Of a stretch of DNA of 64,000 nucleotides, positions 45,241 to 57,251 are shown piece after piece. The stretch lies in the NCBI GenBank assembly GCA_012934845.2, contig WNNJ02001239.1:186001-250000 (forward strand), in the 5' to 3' direction. Numbering within the stretch: the stretch's first letter is position 1; each line of letters starts with the position of its first letter. The notes beneath the pieces are model-generated. The model saw only the letters and a program-made list of their open reading frames with translations, did not search any database and was not told the DNA's origin. The position numbers and the translations under genes were made by a program. The DNA comes from Pomphorhynchus laevis. Its lineage: Eukaryota; Acanthocephala; Palaeacanthocephala; Echinorhynchida; Pomphorhynchidae.

Positions 45241-45417
45241 GTCGAATGCTTACTTAAAATCGATGAAGGTGGCAAAAGTAAATTTATGTTAAGCAAAATT
45301 TCGAATGCTCAAAATTTTATTCACTTGAAATTTATTTTAATCACTCAAAATTTATTGTCGAATGTTCACTTAAAATCGATGAAGGTGGCAAAAGTAAATG
45401 TATGTTATGCAGAATTT
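45241..45417. repeat. Local direct duplication, 116-bp spacing
   Basis: About 61 bp (GTCGAATG(C/T)T(T)ACTTAAAAT ... GCAAAATT) at 45241-45301 recurs at 45357-45417 within the RT relic. Confidence 0.75.
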
Positions 45418-47124
45418 TGAGTGATTTAATCCCGGATAATTTCAATTACGCTAGATGTGGATTTATGTAGACGGAAACCGTATTGCTCTGATGGAAGCAT
45501 GTGTTTACGATATTTCATAAGCTGCATGTATGCTACATGAGTCAGTAACTTATAGCTGTGGTTCAGAATGGCAATGCCTCTATATGCGTCCAAAGAATTA
45601 CGATCGCCTTTACCTTTATAGAGGACTTTTATATAGCCATCGCGCCCAGTGATTGGTACTCAGTCCAATATTTTAATAGAACATGAAGGGTTGACTTTAA
45701 CTGTTCAGTACATATATTATCTATCCCAGTAGCTTCTAAGAGTAATTAGATATCGCATAATTTCATCATATGTGACTGGCGCATCTAGGGGATTGGAGCA
45801 TAATGAGTCGCTTAGGGACAAGGTTGTTTGCAAGCACACACGCACTCTTTAATAGCTTGGTTGATGAAGTATATACTTGAAATGTGTTTACCAGTGTGAG
45901 ATTGGAATTCGCGAAATATTTTTGACGGAAGTAACTGCGTAACTGAGTAACCAAGGAGCAGATTCGGCCTTAAATAATTGCTGAAATTCTTCTCCTAAAT
46001 AACACTCTTCGAAATTTAGCTAATAATTGAACATATAGTCTACGCAATTCTATGAACTCATTGGCCACTGTTAAATCAAGCCAATCATATATTTAAAGTG
46101 ATCATTAATTGTTGTAATTATCTAAAACAACAAGTCTTTACTATTTAGTTGTTTTACTCTTTCGCGAAGAATTTTTGCATGCTGCTAAGATAGCATAAGT
46201 TACATACTTTATGCTGTCACTTAATTGACCCGATGCAAGTAACTCATAGGCACACTCAATCCGGTTTTTATCAATTTCGGAAGGAATTAATCTTCTACTG
46301 GTTTAATAATGTGGTTCAATTAATTGAACAAATACAAAATATACTGGTTTGTGTCTTCGAACCAGCGATCATGTAGATGTCAATTCTAACTTCGAGTGTC
46401 TAACTGGTATGTTAGTGAAAATAAGGTCAATGCAGCTTCCATCGTTTTGCGATTCATATGATCACTGCTAGAACAGCTCATAATTTTTAGATTGAAAGAT
46501 GCAAAATAATCAAGTAGGAAACGTAACTTACCTTCAATGGGACTATTTAAACCTGCGTTGATAGGATACGTAACTTACATTTAAGCTATGAGTTTGGGAA
46601 TATATTTATTAATTCTTTGCAGAAGCGTGACATTTCGTAGATTACATCTGCCACGCTAAGAGTTGGTTTAAAGTAGGAGGCTACGATGGTAACCTCGGAA
46701 GTTTCTAACATTAATGAATTCGCGGTATACTTACAATTCTAATCACTGAATGGTTGTATACTCCTGAAACGGTCTTCCCGACCTGGCGGCCGCGCGGTTT
46801 TAATTGAGCTGGAATATCAAATGCATAGAATCCAGACAGTGATATACTGCTGGTTATCATAGTTTCCAACAATACCACATTGTAAAAAGTGCTGATCCAC
46901 GAAGCTATAACCTGTTCGAGTAGCAATGCAAGACATTCGACGTTGAATAAAAGAAGTATATATGAGTTAAAGCCTCGTGAGCCTCTGATGGGATATACAC
47001 TGTCTCCGTGTCAGGCACTGTTGGTGGGTAGTCATGAATACGTGCTGGAATTTATTGTAGAGCATACACGCGTGTGTTCTTCAATAGTGTGTCGTTGCTA
47101 AAGCACTATTTGATAATTTCTAAA

Positions 47125-47147
47125 AACGCGAGATAATTTCTCGCGTT
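47125..47147. repeat. Fold-back palindrome, 9-bp arms
   Basis: AACGCGAGA and TCTCGCGTT around a 5-bp loop. Confidence 0.7.
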
Positions 47148-47999
47148 CTTAGCGTGATCGATATTGGGATATTAAACGTTCGTATAGCGATCAGCAGTCT
47201 TCAACTTATAAGAATTCGCTAACACATAATTTATCATTTCCTCATTAGTAGTAATTAAGATCCAGGGTTGGATGGCTGACGTTTGAGCTTCTAATGTAGA
47301 AAGAATGCCACGAACGTTATCATCTTCACTTACATTCTTCAAGTTAAGTAAAATAAAATTCATAGAACGTTGTGCATACTTTCTACATTGGATTTGGAAT
47401 GCGCAGTTGCTAGCATTGTGCGAGTGACCTCTCGACGTATGCCCTCAGCAAAGCTTCGACTTTGCGGTTAATCTTGATTGACGGATGAAAACGTTTGTTG
47501 CTATTTGTGGTGCACTCTTTTTTTACTTAGACAGTTTTATTTCGTCTAAAGTGTTGGCCAAGTTGATTATAGAGGCATTAGCGTCTTTTAAGGAATCTTC
47601 GAGAGTTTTAATACGTTTGGACGCACAGATTCCGTAAATGAAATGTTGTAAAAATAAATCACGACCGATTCTTTTTTTAGCTTTAAGTGTGGATAACGAG
47701 CATTCGGGACTATAACATTTCAACTCGAAAGAAACATATTCCATAGTGCAATTAGAGTTACAAACGGAGGTCGAGCTTGTTTAACGTTGATCTAGAGCCA
47801 TACTGGGATTAGGATTACTGGGCATTTGCAAATGCAATGTACTCTGATTCGAGGCGAAATGCTTGTATTTATGTCAGTACAATTTAAACATTTTCCACAT
47901 AATAGGCAGTCGACACACAGTTTGGCGGACTTGACATAAGAGCAGCTTATGCAGACAGCGTTACGACAGTTATAGAAATAGTAATGTTTATAAAGTGTG

Positions 48000-48843
48000 A
48001 TCCGTTTATTTATTACCTTAGAATAATTGGGTTTGACGGAATAAATCGTTTAAATTAGATATATCGCTCTACATAAGTCACAGCTTCCACGCGCACCTCA
48101 GGATGTACCCTGATCGTACTCCTTCGTTGAAATTATGTTCGATTGTGAATAGAATATCGTCGAGTTCCAGTACACAAGCCTAACTAGTTATTATCTGGTG
48201 TTATTATCTTCTGTTAGCATCTTCAAAAAATTACTGAAGATGTAATTTTCTACATCTTCAGTAATTTTATAGATCACTTTAATTATTTTTTAAACAATAA
48301 ACCAATCTTCTTAAAGATTACAAAGGTAGTTATAAGATAAAAGTTAAAATTCGTTATTCAGCATATTGATTATTCGAGCAAAACCATATCCAATCATCAT
48401 TATGAAATCCTCTATCATAAGGATAGCAACAGTCCATATGATTTGGTCATCAGAGAGTTGACCAACATCATGATGAATCTATTACGATGAATCTTTAAAT
48501 TAAAGATAATAACAACGACGAAAATAAAATTTACAATTCGTTATATAATAAATTAAATGCTTTGAAATATCAAACATAACTTCTTCTTTTCTTTGATCCA
48601 ATCTTTTCTTTAATTAATAATAAGTCATTATTACGTTAGCAAATAAAAATATAATACATCCTTTGAAGTTTAAAATCTTTTATTAATCAAATTAATACTG
48701 ATAGTGGTTACCAACTCATGGGAGTAGGGGGAATAAGCCACGCATCTCAGATTTTAGGTTTAAAAATTGTGCATGATTTTTATATTTTTAAGAAATTGAT
48801 ATTTATATTATTACGCGTAAGCGGTTTTTGTTTTATTGTCAAG
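48000..48843. other. Spacer upstream of the RALBP1-like exons
   Basis: Contains a perfect palindrome (48227-48268) and repeat words shared with 14.1 kb. The upstream exons of the RALBP1-like gene were not recognised here. Confidence 0.35.
48227..48268. repeat. Perfect fold-back palindrome, 18-bp arms
   Basis: AAAATTACTGAAGATGTA (48227-48244) and its exact inverse (48251-48268) around a 6-bp loop. Confidence 0.9.
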
Positions 48844-48960
48844 GTGATCATCCTAACAATCCTATAACGTTAGAAACCTTATGTCGTCCAGTTCGATTGG
48901 GTCGTGAGCTTTACATACCCCCACTGGTCTGTGATTTAATACTGTTTATTGAACATAATG
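48844..48960 (+). CDS. RALBP1: RALBP1-like gene, exon a (RhoGAP start)
   Basis: RALBP1 (RLIP76) is a Ral-GTP effector with a RhoGAP domain that acts on Rac and Cdc42 and takes part in endocytosis. This exon opens the RhoGAP domain: ITLETLCRPVRLGRELYIPP then LVCDLILFIEHNG. It parallels the family's PLADAV...DG..LP.VFRECIDYVE. The acceptor is AAG at 48841-48843, the donor GT at 48961. It ends one base into a Gly codon completed by the next exon after a 55-bp intron. Upstream exons are not seen. The gene runs to about 58262 on the plus strand; all identified junctions are in phase except one gap between exons d and e. Confidence 0.6.
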
Positions 48961-49015
48961 GTAATTTTTAGATTAAATATTTAAACATTAAACAAGTTCT
49001 AAGAATATTTTTCAG

Positions 49016-49222
49016 GTATTGAGTCTGAAAACTTATATCGACGTCCGAATGATCTTACCAGTCGACCTAATTATTCGTCGATGTTCGAAACTTTGTTAGA
49101 CAGTGGCCCTGAATCGTTCGACTGCAGATCAGCCTCGCTGTTAGCTCGAAAGATGTTGAAGGTGGTGAGTGAAGAGTATATTGATCACGATTCACAGGCA
49201 AACCTTAGCAAATCGATTGAAG
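49016..49222 (+). CDS. RALBP1: RALBP1-like gene, exon b (RhoGAP middle)
   Basis: Follows TTTTTCAG at 49008-49015. Reads GIESENLYRRPND, which holds the RhoGAP arginine-finger position (LYR), then MFETLLDSGPESFDCRSASL and LARKMLKVVSEEYIDHD. The last part parallels NTVASLLKQYLRDLPENLL in RALBP1. Human-type GIYRVSG is diverged to NLYRRPN, so GAP activity may be reduced. The donor chosen is GAAG|GTATCC at 49222/49223; it keeps the phase with exon c. Confidence 0.65.
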
Positions 49223-49314
49223 GTATCCACCTCAGGCGAAAGTACTTAGATTTAAATTAATATTGAAGTGAACAGCTTGGGATTGCGGGGCTGTTCACAG
49301 TCTCATTAATACAG

Positions 49315-49406
49315 TGAAATCAATTATATCAAATTCTTCTGTGAACCGATGTTACAAAGATACTTTGGCTTTCATGTGTATTCACCTGTCACATTTAAAT
49401 TTAGTG
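49315..49406 (+). CDS. RALBP1: RALBP1-like gene, exon c (RhoGAP)
   Basis: After acceptor TAATACAG. Reads SVNRCYKDTLAFMCIHLSHL then NLV, parallel to the LPxxNxxLLxxLxxHLxxV helix of RhoGAP domains. The phase fits both neighbours. Introns are 92 bp before and 47 bp after. Confidence 0.6.
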
Positions 49407-49453
49407 GTAATAATAAACATTACGTATTGTTTAGTAGATAAATGTTTGTATAG

Positions 49454-49596
49454 AACAAAACCGGAAAAGGAGACCGCTTAAGTCAACTCGTCGAAAGTTT
49501 TACTGGTGTATTTCGAATAAAAGAGAAAATATTAAAATTTCTCATAACGAACGCCGACGAAATTTTTGAACCCATTGAGTTCTCAATGAAAAATAT
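49454..49596 (+). CDS. RALBP1: RALBP1-like gene, exon d (RhoGAP end)
   Basis: After acceptor GTATAG. Reads NKTGKGDRLSQLVESFTGVF then RIKEKILKFLITNADEIFEP, the end of a RhoGAP domain (family pattern ...LSPT... ... VxFLIxNxxxLF). The donor GTAAGT at 49597 is strong. It ends two bases into a codon, whereas exon e starts in phase 0. At least one unrecognised exon must therefore lie in the 5.4-kb interval that follows. Confidence 0.6.
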
Positions 49597-50707
49597 GTAA
49601 GTGTTATTGTTTCTTTTTATAAAATATCAATTTTGATTTTTGTTTTAATATTTATTTAATAATGAGTTGCACGTTAACGTTTAAACGTGCAACGGCGGCA
49701 TGCGTGCCAGATCCGACCCGCCGCTATAATTTGAAGCTGATATATACAGATTGACCAGGAATGCCACTCAATGATATTGGCCTTGAATAATATAAATGTT
49801 AATAATGATGACCTCGTTTTCAATTTCATAATAAATATTTCCATTAATTCAAGATTTTATAAAGCTGTATTTGCTTAATCAAAAAATTATTACATTTTAT
49901 AAATTAGGTTGGCCCTTCTGGTCAAAATACGATGAAAATATAGCCATTTAAGTGCTTAAGCTTGTAAATCCCTGGTTTAAATGCTTATTTTAGTCTTTGC
50001 TAATCCTAATCTGTACAATATTAAACACTCCAAAATCGAAAATATTTCTAATAATTAATATCAAATTAATACCGAATATGTCTTAAAGAAATAGTGGAAT
50101 AATATTAAATTTAAGAAAGGAATATGCAACTAAATTCAGGTATATTGAATCAATTTTCGAGCATTAAAACTTTGTTTGTGAATTAAGATTCAGCGTTGCA
50201 ACTGATCCAAAATAGGAAGATCAAAACAAAGTATCTCTGCTTGTAGATCTGTTGCTGTCAGGAGTAAAAATATTTCAGTCGTTGCGTCAATTATCAAATA
50301 GGAATGAGTTTTTATAAGATTCGTGAGAGTTCCTTAGTGAAGATTACGATCATTGTTCAATTAAATTAAAAAATTTACGATTCGAATCTTGACATTGTTT
50401 ACCTAACACCATACTCCCCATTCTGAATTCGATCGAGCATGTTTTGTCTGTATAGAAACATTCTGTAAGTCGGGAAAAGCTGGTTTCGAAAGCAAATTAA
50501 AAACACCAATTTTAATAAATCTTAATGAGATTACAAGGGAAAATTTGATAGCTTTTACAGAAACATGTTAAGATACATTTTGAACTCTGAAAAACGAAAG
50601 ACCACTTTAGATTCATACTAGATTCGTACTAGATATGAGATCAAAGACGGTATGAGCTATTTGATTAATAAACGAACTCCATATAGATCAAATATGGACA
50701 AACGGTG
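49597..50707. other. Intron sequence of the RALBP1-like gene
   Basis: AT-rich; no exon or element recognised. Confidence 0.4.
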
Positions 50708-50898
50708 GCCCCCTGGTCGGATATGGCCCGCAGACACTTTCATCCGCCTCTAGAATAATAGTCCGTTGTCGTACAAGAATAATGGACAAACATCTAGAAA
50801 TACTATTTTTTTATTTCGCTAGCTGTTTATATCATAGAAAACAAAACGTCTTTTTTCTGGTAATTCTAACAACTAGCGAAATATAAGAATAAATTGGT
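50708..50898. repeat. Direct duplication, copy 1 (about 190 bp)
   Basis: Nearly identical to 51486-51681. Each copy contains the inverted ends TATTTCGCTAG and CTAGCGAAATA about 50 bp apart, so it looks like part of a dispersed non-autonomous repeat. Confidence 0.75.
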
Positions 50899-51015
50899 GT
50901 TTTATTGATCGTATCTCAACTTTGAAATTTAAAAAATACCTCATTTTTAAATGTCATTTTTAAAATTAAATTATAATTTCATCATATATTTTATCATGAA
51001 AGATTTTTATTAACG

Positions 51016-51483
51016 TCCTACCCTACAACGAATAATCAAGTCCGCCGTTAGAGTGCTCTTTCGTCTCCGTCGCTTCGACCACACATCCACATATTTTGCC
51101 CAACTCTCCTGGCCCACCATCCACATCCGCATCAAACTCCGCCTAATTCTTGTAACTTTTCGTCCATCGCTGTCGGCTCCCCATCGTTCATTAACCTTCC
51201 TTTCTTAGACGACACTCGCCCCACATCGCTATCGCTGCATTCCCGTAATTCCCTCTTACTCCACGTTCCCAATTACTCCAACAACTACGGTCTCCGATTC
51301 TTCCTCGTCGCTGCCCTACTCGCCTGGAATCAACTCCCTCTCGACGTCCGCCGCGCTCCCTTCTTTATCACATTCAAACACCTCCTCCGTTCACTCCTTC
51401 TCGACACATGATTTACATTTTTGTTTTGTTGTGGTCATGTAAGCGTGCGCTGGCATGCATTTGCCACCTTAAAAAATATTTTT
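51016..51483 (+). mobile_element. 5'-truncated CR1-like element A, 3' end
   Basis: Encodes the C-terminal part of ORF2 as in 28500-28900 (LQRIIKSAVRVLFRLRRFDH, then WNQLPLDVRRAPFF), followed by the AAGCGTGCGCTGGCATGCAT tail. One frameshift near 51160. It lies in the large intron of the RALBP1-like gene. Confidence 0.8.
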
Positions 51484-51485
51484 TA

Positions 51486-51681
51486 AACAGTGGCCCCTGG
51501 TTAGATATGGCCTGCAGAGCACTTTCATCCGTCTCTAGAATAATAGTCCGTTGTCGTACAAGAATAATGGACAAACATCTAGAAATACTATTTTTTTATT
51601 TCGCTAGCTGTTTATATCATAGAAAGCAAAACGTCTTTTTTCTAATAATGCTAACAACAACTAGCGAAATATAAGAATAAA
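51486..51681. repeat. Direct duplication, copy 2
   Basis: Second copy of the 50708-50898 block; the two copies bracket the CR1 fragment. Confidence 0.75.
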
Positions 51682-51686
51682 TAGGC

Positions 51687-52012
51687 AGATGATTCCACGA
51701 GATAGGAGCAGCCACGACGAAAGAGCGGAGTCCAAAGGAGGTAGAGTAGTTTGGGACATGTAAAAGAAGGGAATTACAGGAACGCAAGGAACAGTAAACA
51801 GGACTAGAATTATCAAGAAAAGGAATGTTGAGAAATGAAGGAGTATGAACATTTACAAGGCGGAAAGCAACAAGAAGACGAATTTGAACACGACAATAAA
51901 TGGTAGGCAAATCGAGAGAAACAAGATGGTGGGATGTATGATCAAAACGACAAAGACGGAGGAGAACTTGTGCGGCTGCATTGATGATGCGTTGTAAAGG
52001 AAGAAGAAATTA
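51687..52012 (-). mobile_element. Diverged CR1-like ORF2 C-terminal fragment
   Basis: Minus strand reads LQRIINAAAQVLLRLCRFDH, then FRLVNVHTPSFLNIPFLDNS, LLLHVPNYSTSFGLRSFVVA and WNHLP. This is a relative of element A's C-terminus, not an identical copy. Confidence 0.7.
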
Positions 52013-54980
52013 AAATTTGATTCTAATTTTATCATAAAAGATTGTTATTAACGTCTTTAAAATATCAATGCTTTGTATTATAAATTCACTGTTCTCTCAT
52101 TGATTTCTGCTATTTGTTAGTGGAGAGAGTGAAATACAAAATTTTATTTAAATATCGAATTTTCGATAGCCATCTGATATATCGATATTTTTTAACACTA
52201 AGTATTAAACTCCGAGTTCTTGCGCTTTGCCAACTTTGAGTTAGTTTTTATGTTTATTTATTAACCAAATTAGAAAGTTTCATGTTATGTATTTGATTAA
52301 ATAAGAAAGCTTCATATTCCACTTTTGAACAAATCGTAATCCACTTTTGAACAAATTTTGTTACAAATATTGTAATTTTGCTATTTATAGAAAAAATGAT
52401 ATGATAATTTTTTTATTTTTTGCAGAATAATTTTTTAATTTAATATTTTTATTTTTTTTTATTATTTATTTAAAGATAAAAGCTCCCGATCAAAATAAAA
52501 TGACAAAGCATTTTTATATTCGGCAATTTGTAACTTAGAATGGCTACTCAATTTGTAATCGTAGCCATTTTGAATTTCCGGATTGATATTACAACCAAGC
52601 AATCTTTTACTGAACAATACGCTTTAAATTTATTAAATAAAACATTGAAAATGTTTATTAAATTTTAATTTTGCATTTGGTTGAGCTTGTTAATTTAATT
52701 GAACTTAGAGTTTCTGATTTTAGAAGTAAGATCGAATGTTGTGAAGAAATAGAAGAAAATATTGATATCAAGTATGTACGTTTCGATTTGCCCATAAAAT
52801 TAATTAATGAATTCAATGATAAAATTAAATAATTAAAATCCAATATATTGAAAAATAAAGTAAAGAAATCAATGCTCAAAAGTTAAATTTGTCAAACATT
52901 AAAATCATCAAATATTTTGTATAAATATAAAAGTATAATTTCAACGATTGTATCATTTAACGGGATATTATTGTTTAAATATTCGGAAAGATTTCTTTTT
53001 GTGATAAATTGAGAGTTCCGTCAAAAGATGTTTATTATCAGTGGCAGCCACGAGAGAAATGACAAACGATTCGTCATTGTTTTAACTCATCAGTACCTTG
53101 TACTTTACACTGCTATATGCAGAGACATACCGGCAGAAATCACGAGGATGTCAAAACATACTAGTGTCAAAAATAATTTTTCTTTTATTGTTGACTTTGA
53201 TATATTATGACTTTGCCATACTTTTCTATGGTATCGACTTTGCTTGGATTGTAATCTTGCAATCCAAACGACAATAAAATAAATAACATTATTTAGTGAG
53301 TCCAAACGACAATATAACAATGCATATTAAAATAAATAACATAAAATAAATTTAGTGGGAAACTCAAATAAATTATTGATTAATAAATAACTTTATTTAA
53401 TTGAAATGTTCCAATTAGAGATAGAAGTAATTTCAGTAGCAACTTTATTTTTATTCGATAGCACAAACAATTGAACTGTTGACCCATCCAGTTTATCTTT
53501 AAATAATAAAGATGTCGTTTTCATTCCTGTCACAAAATAAAACTAATAGTGCTTGAATTCAAGCATAAACTATATAATAATAAATCTACATTTTTGGATT
53601 TTACGTAATAATCACTTCGTTTTAGTTCCTACAATGTAATTTAATTTATATTACTTAAATTCATTTGAATTTATTTAATTCAAATTTCTTAAATTAAAAT
53701 TTGACAAACAATTGTATGTCAAGGCCGAAGTTTCTTAGTAATTTACTAGTATATGTTTTGATTTGTATTATTTTTAAATTTTAAGGATTTCATATAAAGA
53801 CAATCTATTAAGCTTTATTAAAATTTGTTAAACTGCTGTTTTATTATTCATTTTGATATTATTCATTCTGACTTTGAATTTTTGAAATAGTGCTCTTGTT
53901 ATTTAGATAGGAGATTGTATTTTCATGTATTTTTGGTAATCAATACGAAAGATAATTTTGCAGAAAATAACGATTTTAATTAAAATTATGATTAAATAGT
54001 TTAATTAAAAATGTTATTATTTATAGCAGGAATGATTTGAAGTTTCGTCAGCAGGAATATAAAATTGAAAGCACTGTCAAATTTATAGGTAGCATACAAG
54101 ATTTATAGCATTTTCGTAAATTCGGACTAGTATACTATATCCGAATATAGTATATTCGGACTCGCTAACCGAATATATATTGCGCTGGCCATGTATGTTA
54201 AAAATGATTTGAATTTTCATCAAGAGCTGGTAACATTAAGAATAAGAAAATTTAAAATTGAGAAAAGATAATTATCATCAATTATTTTCAAAAGGATAAT
54301 AATAAAAGATGATAATTATCATCAATTATCCGTCTTTGTTTAAATTAACAGCGTTTATAAATGGGAATAATTAAATCAAAATTTTAATTTCAACTTTCAA
54401 TCGGCAGCTGTTTACATCGTCAGAATGTAAAACATTAATCGGCTGTTTACATTTACCAATTCAAAAACATTGAATTGTAAAATGTTTATTCATCTTGGTA
54501 AGTAATAAATTAGATTGGTAAATAAATGTTTATTTACCAATTTGTTACAAATAAAATATCAGTAAATTCAATACATCATAATTATTGAATTATAAATATT
54601 ATAATTTAATAAATTATAATTAAGACAAAATAAATTATTTATTATTTAAAATAATAAATAATTATTGAATTGTTTATTAATTTTATAAATAACAATTCAA
54701 TTATTCTGGGTTATTATTATGACGCTTTTTTCAATTAAGAAAATGTTGTTCAGTTGATAGATTAAGTTTATATTCAGTTGATAGTCGGATTCAGTTTATA
54801 TTCACTTGAGAAATAGATGAATATCGATGATTTACAATAAAAGTTTTAAATGTTTAAACAACTTGATGTATATTTTTATATTAAAATATTAATATATTTT
54901 TATAAATATTTATTATTTTACAATATTTTTTTTATTTTGTTTGTATTTGAAGGCTTTTATATTTTAATAGCTATTTCCAG
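52013..54980. other. AT-rich intron sequence, RALBP1-like gene
   Basis: Some plus-strand stretches look weakly coding (52690-52830, with FRSKIECCEEIEENIDIKYV; 53025-53210) but no family or consistent splice sites could be assigned. A palindromic AT stretch lies at 54114-54174, and short duplications (GATAATTATCATCAATTAT) at 54268-54330. Confidence 0.35.
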
Positions 54981-55106
54981 AAAGAATTACAGCGTAAAGA
55001 GTCTTTGTTAACTATGCTAATTACAGAAGTCAACAAGGAGTCAGACACGAATAAGGATGAAATGCTTTGGACTGTGCAACGTGAGATAACACAAATAAAG
55101 CGAAAG
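54981..55106 (+). CDS. RALBP1: RALBP1-like gene, exon e (Ral-binding coiled coil)
   Basis: The clearest exon of the gene. After acceptor ATTTCCAG it reads KELQRKESLLTMLITEVNKE then SDTNKDEMLWTVQREITQIK and RK. This follows the RALBP1 pattern RxExLLxxLHxxL...KEExLWxVQRxxTxLKRKL of the Ral-GTP-binding region. It is 42 codons, phase 0 at both ends, with donor AAAG|GTAATT. The Ral-binding domain is a coiled-coil hairpin in the human protein. Confidence 0.75.
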
Positions 55107-55150
55107 GTAATTTAATCACAGGAACTTCGTGTCACATAGTTGTTCATTAG

Positions 55151-55231
55151 CTTAAGCGAGCACACGCTCCGTTATTTGCGTCTTCGTCCACATCTAGAGA
55201 TACATCAGCTAAACTATCAGAAGAAAAAAAG
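55151..55231 (+). CDS. RALBP1: RALBP1-like gene, exon f
   Basis: After a 44-bp intron and acceptor CATTAG. Reads LKRAHAPLFASSSTSRDTSA then KLSEEKK, continuing the KRKL helix and then a Ser/Thr-rich linker. 27 codons, phase 0, donor AAAG|GTTTGT. Confidence 0.65.
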
Positions 55232-56996
55232 GTTTGTTCAATATTTTGTAATAAAGAATTAATAAATTATTGAAAATATTAAAGATAAAAGGATTATTCA
55301 AAACGTCAAAGGTTATTATATAAAGGTTATCATTTTCCATGAAGTGGAAAATGATGGTTTGTAGTAAAGACTTAGTTATTTTATTGCTAAAATTTTATAA
55401 TTTATACATCGTATCAATCAATAAACTCGCAATAAACGTTACTTATAAGCTATAGGCGCAAAGCTACGTCTAACTTAATAAGAGAGAAGAAAATTGCACA
55501 AAGCTTAAAGATTAAGTTTCGTATAAAATAAAAGGTTTATATAAAATAAAATGTTTCAAATTTTAAGATTAAGAAATTATTAAAAATATCAATGATAAAG
55601 AGATTATTAAAAAATAATAGATTACTATGTAAAATTAAAGATTAAGTTTGCTATAAAATAAAAGACTAAAGCTTTTATATAAAATTAAAGATTTTTAAAT
55701 TACAGATTTCAAAATTAATGATTTAGAGATTATCTAAAAATTAAAATTACTATATAACATTAAAATAGCTGTAAAATAAAATATTAAAGTATATATAGAA
55801 TTAAATATTTTGAAATAAAGAATTAAAAAATTAGTTAAATATTAAAGATAAAAGGATTATTCAAAACGTTAAAGATTATAAAATCAAAGATTAATTTGGA
55901 TATAAATATGTAAATCCGTTATTCAGAATAAAGTAAATTTGAGCAAAGCTTGCTTCCATATAATTTTAATTTAGCTCAAAATATTGCTAAACGAAAATTA
56001 GAAAACATTTTTATCGGTAAAATAAAATAAATCGGCATTAAATTTGCTTATGCAAAACAAAATGAGAAAAAATAAAGTACATGACAAAAGGTTAGAAATT
56101 TCATACAATTCAGATCAAATATGCTAACTGAGTCAACGTATTTTATACTATTTTAAAAATAATGCTATGAAAACAAACTTCTGAAGCATTCTTCAAATTA
56201 ATAATAGATCGATATTATTAATATTATTAATATTATAATAATATTATATTAACATTATTATATAATTTTTTTAACAACAATATTTATTAGAATAAATTTT
56301 ACAAATGTGTAGGTTCCTTCAAATAGGCCTTAACCGAGTTGTTATTTCAAAAGATTTGGATTGATGTGAAAAAATAAAGTGCATGACAAAAGGTTAGAAA
56401 TATATTAGAAATTAATGCTATACAATTCTGATCAAATAAGCTAACTGAGTCTACGTATTTTATATTATAAATTATAAATAAATAATTAAATAATAAATAT
56501 TAAATAATTTGCTTCTAGAATTTTATACAATTTATATTTATCTGAGATAATTTATGAAATAAAATAAATTATTTATTAAATAAAATAAATTTTTTAATTA
56601 ATTAACTAATATACAAATTAAATTATTTATTTAAAAAAATTAATAAAGTAAAAAATTAAAATTGAAATTTAAATAAAAATCATTTTTTATTAATTGACTA
56701 ATAAATAATATACGACTAATCAGTAGGATATCATCAATATGATAATGTTCCTGATTAAAACCAGAACGTGTCATGACTCACTAATAAGGTGAGTTTCGAT
56801 AGAAACGTTATTGTTTTAATAATGAATTGGATACGCGAAAGATGGTACAAGTGAATCTCGAAATTTCCGGTTGTAAAATAATCCTTTGAAAATATAAAAT
56901 TGTTTAACACTGCATTTTTAATTTATAAAATATTAGTTTAATAGTTAAAGAACGATTTCTAAAAACAACTAAAGGAGTTATATGAATTTTTTGTAG
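55232..56996. other. Intron, RALBP1-like gene
   Basis: AT-rich with degenerate AAGATTAAA/AAAATAAA-type repeats (55500-55900) and an 11-bp-arm palindrome at 55329-55355. No gene within. Confidence 0.4.
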
Positions 56997-57251
56997 GATG
57001 TCGATGCTAAAGGCTCTGATTTAATTTGTGACAGTAAATTACCGAATAGTAAAAGTATGTTGCTAGGCCAACATATGCTGCAGTCTTTACAGACTGTTCG
57101 TGATGAAATTTACTCTGAATTAAATAATATTAGACAATTGGAATCCGATTATCAAAGCTTATCCCCAGTCTCAACAAAATTATCAAGTGACAACGCGGAA
57201 CAGTTGAGTTCGAAACTAGCACAATTATTAATTGATAATAATAATTTACAT
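56997..57251 (+). CDS. RALBP1: RALBP1-like gene, exon g (coiled coil)
   Basis: After acceptor TTTTGTAG. 85 codons, phase 0: DVDAKGSDLICDSKLPNSKS then MLLGQHMLQSLQTVRDEIYS and ELNNIRQLESDYQSL, a heptad-rich helix comparable to the second coiled coil of RALBP1. Donor CAT|GTGAGT at 57252. The in-frame Met at 57057 is internal and need not be a start. Confidence 0.65.

Larger units (their letters stand above)
44270..47990 (-). pseudogene. CR1-like element D relic (ORF1, endonuclease, RT)
   Basis: Minus strand from 47960: Cys cluster (NCRNAVCISCSYVKSAKLCV, DCLLCGKC), then ELKCYSPECSLSTLKAKKRI and FIYGICASKRIKTLEDS (47744-47523), and an RNA-binding-like piece with LLNLKNVSEDDNVRGIL. An endonuclease fragment near 46.9-46.7 kb reads LSGFYAFDIPAQLKPRGR. 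RT pieces near 45.65-45.3 kb read KVLYKGKGDRNSLDAYRGIA, ILNHSYKLLTHV, PSEQYGFRLHKSTSSVIEII. Frameshifts and stops are many. The architecture equals elements A-C. Confidence 0.6.

Noticed and set aside
52658-53320. Possible additional host exons in the large intron
   Set aside because: Some plus-strand coding-like stretches exist, but there are no consistent splice sites, phase or homology.
54114-54174. Palindromic AT sequence as an origin or regulatory site
   Set aside because: AT-rich palindromes are expected by chance in this composition; nothing supports a function.
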